In this document: piece by piece, positions 6,089-10,323 of the stretch
Position numbering within the stretch: the first letter of the stretch is position 1
How the letters are laid out: every line of letters starts with the position of its first letter
NCBI GenBank assembly: GCA_002699335.1
Contig: PACG01000052.1
Location: 42,137-52,459 of the forward strand
Origin: Candidatus Poribacteria bacterium
GTDB lineage: Bacteria > Poribacteria > WGA-4E > UBA9662
DNA length: 10,323 bases
Direction of reading: 5' to 3'
The notes under the pieces: generated by a model
What the model was told of the DNA's origin: nothing
Databases searched by the model: none
Seen by the model: the letters and a program-made list of their open reading frames with translations, nothing else
Position numbers and translations under genes: made by a program

Positions 6089-7509
6089 TTGATGATCTCC
6101 CTGGTTACAGACTTACTGCCGCCCCAACTACTAATAATAGCGGAAAATAACCCCGCTTCTCCGCCGGCTCGAATAATATATGGCGCGCCCGACCTAAACT
6201 TGGGCCGGGTTTGGGGGGCTTCAACCCGGCCGGGCGAAATCCCTTCTACTATCCCGTCCGCACCCGCTTTCAGTTCTTGTACCGGCATTTCCAATAACTG
6301 CGCCAACCGCTGCTGTAAACGGTCCTTGGACCATCCCGCTTCGTCATATCGGCGCGAATGCTCCGGCGAAATGACCAGTACCGGGGTAGGAGCATTGGCA
6401 TGTTTCGGATGTCCATCAACTTTCAAACAGGCGGCAAAGGATCGTGTTAGAGACTCGGGATGCCGGGAGGCTTGGTCCATCACCGGCTGAACCCCACTGG
6501 CGGCAAACAAACTCACCGTTGAGGCCTGCGAGGAAAACCCCCGCTCGACGGCCAATGACTCCCACTGCGAATCGATCTCTCGTTCGGCAAAACAAAATGT
6601 ATATTTCCCCGGATACCCGAGCATTCCCCGATCCACTCCACCGGGCACACCACCACCCACATTGCGAATGACCAACTGCAGCGTCCGGCCGATAGTAGCA
6701 TTAGCCCGATTCCCCTGTCCCAAGGCATTCACTCCCCAATTCATACCAATTTGCCCTGCTATGGGGCCGTTCACCACCACCATCGGTGTAGCAAAAAAAG
6801 TGGTGGCCAACAAGCCGTGCATGCCAAAATCTTCCATTAGTGCCGCTTCTACCGCTGTTAATACCACCGGTAAATACTCCGGCTTACACCCGGCCATCAC
6901 GGCATTAACGGCGACTTTCTCTACCGTACAGGTGTTGTAATTGGGCGGTATAATCCCCACCACCTCATCCGGCCCGCGATGGGTGCCGGCCAACATCTGT
7001 CGCACACGGGCCTCCGTTGGTGGTACCACCGGTAGACCATCGGACCAGCCTCGCTCAAAGCAGGCTTCCACCTCATCTTCTAAAGCGCCAAGCTCAATCT
7101 GCCGAGAGGTCAGTTGCATCTCTCCCCAGCGAACGGCCAGTGCTTCCTCCACGCCCGGTTCAACACTTTTGGAACCGCATCCGGGTCGGGTTTCGGGAAG
7201 ATGCATCCCCAGACCACCGATCCGGCTTACCGCCTCCCACTCGCTCCGATTCCAGCCCACTGTACGTTGGACCTCCCGTCCACCGTTCGTCCTGATTAGT
7301 GTGGGAACAGTTTCAATATTTAGCCGATAAGAGTGCTCCAAACGGGTATCGTCCACCACCTGAGCAATACCTGCTGGGAAATCAGGATCGTCCTGTGTAT
7401 AAACGGTGAGAGAACGCCTCTCCAGTTGATTCAGAACAGGTTCAACCAGTCTGCAGGTCGGACAATCATATTTAACGACAGCGATTAAACTATCTGACAG
7501 TTGGTTCAC
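6085..7509 (-). CDS. Thioredoxin-like protein with large uncharacterised C-terminal domain, partner of the UGSC selenoprotein
   Basis: This 474-residue protein begins with a thioredoxin-like domain (about 1-95): a beta strand SLIAVVKYD, then Cys16-Pro-Thr-Cys19, a helix, and T-V-P-T (67-70) at the cis-proline position. Residues ~125-474 form a second domain I cannot name. Notable segments are GWSDGLPVVPPTEARV (154-169), IIPPNYNTCTVEKVAVNAVM (186-205) with AGCKPEYLPVV, a Gly/Asn-rich stretch N-G-P-I-A-G-Q-I-G-M-N (247-257), GGGVPGGVDRGMLGYPGKYT (285-304) and SSWGG near the end. There is no signal peptide or membrane segment. Cys residues at 111, 150, 194, 208, 306 and 361 could take part in thiol chemistry. 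It starts at GTG 7507-7509, overlapping the small upstream frame (GTGA), and its TGA overlaps the UGSC start (ATGA). I infer it supplies electrons to, or forms a complex with, the selenoprotein. The frame is intact. Confidence 0.85.
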   Translation of the reverse strand: MNQLSDSLIAVVKYDCPTCRLVEPVLNQLERRSLTVYTQDDPDFPAGIAQVVDDTRLEHSYRLNIETVPTLIRTNGGREVQRTVGWNRSEWEAVSRIGGLGMHLPETRPGCGSKSVEPGVEEALAVRWGEMQLTSRQIELGALEDEVEACFERGWSDGLPVVPPTEARVRQMLAGTHRGPDEVVGIIPPNYNTCTVEKVAVNAVMAGCKPEYLPVVLTAVEAALMEDFGMHGLLATTFFATPMVVVNGPIAGQIGMNWGVNALGQGNRANATIGRTLQLVIRNVGGGVPGGVDRGMLGYPGKYTFCFAEREIDSQWESLAVERGFSSQASTVSLFAASGVQPVMDQASRHPESLTRSFAACLKVDGHPKHANAPTPVLVISPEHSRRYDEAGWSKDRLQQRLAQLLEMPVQELKAGADGIVEGISPGRVEAPQTRPKFRSGAPYIIRAGGEAGLFSAIISSWGGSKSVTREIIK

Positions 7510-7643
7510 CCGATATTTTCCTGGGTATTTATTATTGTATTGATTATTGCATCTTGGGTTGGAGTCACCTGATCTTCATCTATAGGAATTGATCCGTCCA
7601 GAGGGCGACCGAGCCATCCATCATCCTCTCTGGCCAAAGTCAT
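7506..7643 (-). CDS. Small 45-residue protein, first gene of the selenoprotein operon
   Basis: ATG 7641-7643 to TGA 7506-7508. The protein reads MTLAREDDGWLGRPLDGSIP, then I-D-E-D-Q-V-T-P-T-Q-D-A-I-I-N and ends N-T-Q-E-N-I-G. It is acidic, with a compact W-L-G-R-P-L-D-G motif and a predicted amphipathic helix at its end, and has no signal or membrane segment. The stop overlaps the GTG start of the thioredoxin-like gene by four bases (GTGA), the same coupling seen at the next junction. A family is not recognised. No strong Shine-Dalgarno precedes the ATG, and the promoter candidate would leave only a ~20-nt leader. It could be a real small subunit or simply a translated leader that loads ribosomes onto the next gene; the protein-like composition favours the former. 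Confidence 0.5.
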   Translation of the reverse strand: MTLAREDDGWLGRPLDGSIPIDEDQVTPTQDAIINTIINTQENIG

Positions 7644-7668
7644 GCGCACTGCCTAACCAGACAATATC

Positions 7669-7697
7669 ATCTTATCAAAAAGGATGAAACAATGCAA
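7669..7697 (-). promoter_or_regulatory. Weak promoter candidate for the selenoprotein operon
   Basis: TTGCAT (7692-7697) and TAAGAT (7669-7674) lie 17 bp apart on the minus strand, about 25 bp before the small frame. The matches to consensus are poor (3 and 4 of 6), so confidence is low. Confidence 0.25.
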
Positions 7698-7782
7698 CCC
7701 TTAGATTCAACCACTAAAAATCAGCCTAAAGAACGGTGAAAGAAAAAAGAATCGTATTTCCATTCTAACGGCCAGTTCCAGA

Positions 7783-8985
7783 TCAAATCTGCCACTTTTC
7801 ATTAATTTCTTCCTGATACCCCGAAACTCTATCCTGGTAAACATCCTCGAACTTGACTGACTCTCCGCACCATCCGGATTCGTAAATGGCATTACATACC
7901 GCTTGCGCTTTTAGCCCATCGACACCGTCGAGTTCCGGCCGGCGACGGTGTCGGACAGCATCCAGAAAATCGTATACTTCCAGAGCCACGCCTTCAGTGA
8001 TGCTGTGTGGAAATAGCCTCTCCTTCTCTTCCGGGCTAAGGCTTTCCAGATAGGCTCTTTGCAGATCCTCTTTTTGCCGTTTGCTGCCGTCCCACAGTTG
8101 CAGTTCGGGTTCTTGAGGATAACCGCCGCCACTGTAGATGGAGCCAAGACTTCCATGGTAGCTATTGTAACCCATACCGTGGCCCGGTGCGGCTGAAGTG
8201 CTTACCCATTGCCCCATCACACCATTTTCGAAGGTGATGGTGGCTAAAGCCGTATCCTCAACCGTCTGAGCGACATAATGCTTTTCAGCGTCCGGAAACT
8301 GAAACTGGCTCAGATTATCTACCCGGGCGTAGATTTCGTCTGGTTCCCCAAAGAAATAGATCAACAAATCGACGTAGTGTACTCCACCATCAATGATCCC
8401 GTTGCCACCGCTGGTCAGCTTGTTTCTTCGCCAGACCATGGGATCGTCACGTAAACGGGTTTCCGGGTCGGTAGCCCCGCTGATACCCTGACGAAAGAAC
8501 ATCCGCGGCTGACCCACCATTTTTTCCTTGTTGATCATCCATTCGACTGTTCGCGGGCCCACCCAACGCCGTACCTGTTCCGCCGTAGCCAGAATTCGAT
8601 TGTGCTTCTTGGCGCTCTGAATCATCTTATGACCCGCCCGGATGGTGACGGCCAGTGGTTTTTCCACTATCACGTCCAACCCGGCCTCAAAACAGAGAAT
8701 AGCCAGCGAATGGTGCAGAAAATGTGGGCCACAGATATCAGCCGCGTTCAACGACTCTTTATCCAGCATTTCGCTAACATCGCTGTACACGTTTGGCTGA
8801 ATGCCGTTCTGAGTTTGGTTGGCTGTGCTGGCAAAATCTCGTGCCCGGTTTTCATCCACATCACACATCGCAACGAAGTCGAAGATGTCAATTCCTTGAT
8901 TCTTGAGATAGATATAGGCGTTCAGATGCGCCCGCGCCATCCCACCACAACCGATAATAGCAAGTCGTATTTTATCTGTTTGCAT
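7783..8985 (-). CDS. Gfo/Idh/MocA family NAD(P)-dependent oxidoreductase
   Basis: This 400-residue protein has the N-terminal Rossmann fold with IRLAIIGCGGMARAH (G12-x-G14-x-x-A17), M-C-D-V-D ending the second strand, and the family's E-K-P at 108-110, whose Lys is the usual catalytic or substrate-binding residue. The C-terminal alpha/beta domain contains GGNGIIDGGVHYVDLL (~193-208), matching the conserved D-x-G-x-H-x-x-D signature, so the active site looks complete. Members oxidise or reduce sugars, inositols or sugar acids; the substrate cannot be told from sequence. ATG 8983-8985 is chosen over GTG 8989-8991, because AAGGAG (8991-8996) lies 5 bases before the ATG and overlaps the GTG. It stands ~140 bp upstream of the selenoprotein operon with a separate promoter candidate between them, so co-transcription is uncertain. 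A role in sugar metabolism fits GH32 and UxuA nearby. Confidence 0.92.
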   Translation of the reverse strand: MQTDKIRLAIIGCGGMARAHLNAYIYLKNQGIDIFDFVAMCDVDENRARDFASTANQTQNGIQPNVYSDVSEMLDKESLNAADICGPHFLHHSLAILCFEAGLDVIVEKPLAVTIRAGHKMIQSAKKHNRILATAEQVRRWVGPRTVEWMINKEKMVGQPRMFFRQGISGATDPETRLRDDPMVWRRNKLTSGGNGIIDGGVHYVDLLIYFFGEPDEIYARVDNLSQFQFPDAEKHYVAQTVEDTALATITFENGVMGQWVSTSAAPGHGMGYNSYHGSLGSIYSGGGYPQEPELQLWDGSKRQKEDLQRAYLESLSPEEKERLFPHSITEGVALEVYDFLDAVRHRRRPELDGVDGLKAQAVCNAIYESGWCGESVKFEDVYQDRVSGYQEEINEKWQI

Positions 8986-8990
8986 TGTCA

Positions 8991-8996
8991 CTCCTT
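8991..8996 (-). promoter_or_regulatory. Ribosome binding site fixing the oxidoreductase start
   Basis: AAGGAG on the minus strand, 5 bases before ATG 8983-8985. The alternative GTG two codons upstream overlaps this site and so cannot be the start that uses it. Confidence 0.7.
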
Positions 8997-9233
8997 ATTT
9001 GATTATGGGATAGTGTTCCAGAAGTACATAGCCTACTTACTACAACAAATCCTGTCCTTCGGATTACCTCCTTTTTATTTAAAAGGGCTCCCTTGCTAAA
9101 GATGCGAATGGTACAGACTGAGAGTATATTGATACTGTTTCTTCGATCAGATACATTCGTGGTGGCAACCCAAGGCCGTTGGTGGGGGTAAAATCATCAA
9201 CTCTAGAGCTATTCAACACGCACGATAAAGACA

Positions 9234-9297
9234 TTACCTGAGTATTGATAACAGCAAAGAGCTATGTCTCGATTCATATCCCCTGGCACTCAGGTAA
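9234..9297. repeat. 10-bp perfect inverted repeat enclosing 44 bp at the pectate lyase 3' end
   Basis: TTACCTGAGT (9234-9243) and ACTCAGGTAA (9288-9297) are perfect inverted copies. The pair straddles the stop of the pectate lyase remnant (9274). It may be the remains of a small non-autonomous element or a long-looped hairpin. The 8997-9233 stretch to its left holds no gene that I can support on either strand. Confidence 0.35.
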
Positions 9298-10323
9298 CAG
9301 GTACAGGCTGAGATAAACCGACAAACCGTGGAGACTATTGACGTACTCCTCCAGGTTGGTGTAACCATCGCCGTTATTGGGATCTTCCGGATTCAGGTCG
9401 TTGGCCCTTTCCCAGGCACCAGGCATGCCGTCGCGGTCACGGTCCCAATCGCTGGACCGACGCTCCATGGGGTAACTGTCTCAACCTCCAACCTGGTTCT
9501 GTGAATCAATCAGTGTTCCCTTTTGCGCGACGATATTTTCGATGCTGCGCTCGTCCACAGTATCGTGTACCAGGGAGCAACCTGAGTATTTCAGACAGCT
9601 TGCGTAGGCATCCCTAGCGCTTTGTGTGGGTAGGGTAAACACACCGCAATCGATTTCTGTGCCTTCAATGCCAGCGATCGTGTGATGTGGACATGTAGTT
9701 GCCCGTATTCGTATAGTCTAGTGCCGTAAAGTTGTCACGGTTGAAGGCCTCGGGTATACCATCAAAGTAATTGCCTTGGGCGAATCCTTTGGCCTTGGTT
9801 GGGTTGTGGTCTTTCATACGCAATGGCTGCACCGAACGGTCTTTTTTACAGGGCCCGGGTCGATAGTAGTTGTTGATGACATTCATCTGAACACCTCCCA
9901 GGTTGGTTCGGCTGCTCCAATTGTAATTGACGTAGTCGCGAAAGTCCACAATCCAGTCCGCTCCCCCTTTTTCAACGCTCCTATGGTCGGGTGCCGATTG
10001 CGCGAGGTGGTGTAGATAATGTGGTAAACGGTGGTGTTGCCAAAGCAATCGCGTAGAGAAGTGGCCATGGCATGCTCGCCCTTGTGGTGTAGAGATCGAT
10101 TCAGTGCCTCGCTGGCGATCATCCACTGGAGGGTCATGTTCTCGTTTCCCCGATAGTCGGAATTGCCGTCAATCCCCCAACTCAGGGACAAATGTCGAGA
10201 ATAACCTGATCGTTATAGTCCACGGCCCGTCCGGCCCAGACCCTTTTTCCTTGTTCTCGTCGTCCAATCTCATGCGCAGGTAGCGAACGATAATATGCTT
10301 ACTGTGCTTGATAGAAAAGTTCC
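9274..10323 (-). pseudogene. Pectate lyase-like (PL1-type) gene, frameshifted and cut by the window edge
   Basis: Joined minus-strand frames rebuild a secreted pectate lyase-like beta-helix protein, which would cleave polygalacturonate by elimination. In order: NFSIKHSKHIIVRYLRMRL; D-Y-N-D-Q-V-I-L-D; LSLSWGIDGNSDYRG; NMTLQWMIASEALNRSLHH, then K-G-E-H; TTVYHIIYTTSRNRHPTIG; DFRDYVNYNWSSRTNLGG; MNVINNYYRPGP; G-I-E-G-T-E-I-D; PTQSARDAYASCLKYSGCSL; and the calcium-binding-like tail DRDRDGMPGAWERANDLNP with GDGYTNLEEYVNSL, common at the end of such proteins. Breaks lie near 10228, 10193, 9965 and 9670, and a TGA at 9481-9483 falls after V-G-G where the family has Trp. The 5' end and signal peptide are beyond the window. 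Together with dead UxuA this implies loss of pectin/uronate use. Confidence 0.85.

Noticed and set aside
6941..7330. Plus-strand open frames within 6089-7330 (up to 133 codons)
   Set aside because: They lie antisense to the intact thioredoxin-like gene, have Ser/Pro/Arg-rich compositions typical of antisense shadows and lack ribosome sites.
8602..9099. 165-codon plus-strand frame
   Set aside because: It is mostly antisense to the Gfo/Idh/MocA gene, whose conserved motifs are clear, and shows no recognisable domain or ribosome site.
9481..9483. Genome-wide TGA=Trp recoding, suggested by TGA where the pectate lyase expects Trp
   Set aside because: TGA serves as the natural stop of the lipoprotein, UGSC, thioredoxin-like and oxidoreductase genes. 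TGG is used for Trp in them, and the pectate lyase also has frameshifts, so this TGA is a nonsense mutation.
1..10323. CRISPR arrays, tRNA/rRNA genes, insertion sequences, phage genes
   Set aside because: No direct-repeat array, tRNA-like cloverleaf, transposase motif or phage structural protein was recognised on either strand by reading.

Overview
The window looks like part of a free-living or host-associated environmental bacterium with a polysaccharide-degrading, lipoprotein-rich genome. The mix of Gfo/Idh/MocA oxidoreductase, mannonate dehydratase, pectate lyase, GH32 and GH8 genes and a UGSC selenoprotein suggests a marine Planctomycetes/Verrucomicrobia/Poribacteria-like lineage. That is inference from gene content only, because no phylogenetic marker is present. 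All recognisable genes but one short doubtful remnant lie on the minus strand, so the region reads from right to left.

Right end (9274-10323): a pectate lyase-like gene destroyed by frameshifts and a stop, cut by the window edge. Then an intact Gfo/Idh/MocA oxidoreductase (7783-8985). Next comes the centrepiece (5567-7643): three minus-strand reading frames joined by 4-base overlaps (GTGA, ATGA). They are a 45-residue unknown protein, a 474-residue protein with a thioredoxin-like N-terminus (CPTC), and a 173-residue UGSC-family selenoprotein whose codon 95 is an in-frame TGA. A conventional gene caller would split the last one into two short ORFs. Read through, it gives the UGSC motif with continuous homology on both sides, and the mRNA just after the TGA can fold into a hairpin.

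Middle (3948-5396): a mannonate dehydratase (UxuA-like) pseudogene with at least five frame breaks and a TAG, headed by a promoter-like element with a perfect 18-bp palindrome. Below it is an unidentified broken coding remnant, then an intact cytoplasmic GH32 beta-fructosidase-type gene (2456-4003).

Left part: an alpha/beta-hydrolase pseudogene (about 1261-1953) sits behind a near-consensus promoter and a perfect 16-bp palindromic operator. An intact lipoprotein of unknown function follows (543-1160). At the edge is a continuous frame (1-376) in which the first ~31 residues of a TIR domain run directly into the signal peptide and N-terminus of a GH8 glycosidase.

Taken together, the locus appears to be a plant/algal polysaccharide and uronate-use region in decay. 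The pectate lyase, mannonate dehydratase and esterase are dead, while the fructan hydrolase, a sugar-type oxidoreductase and the selenoprotein redox operon are kept intact. No rRNA, tRNA, CRISPR array or insertion sequence was seen.
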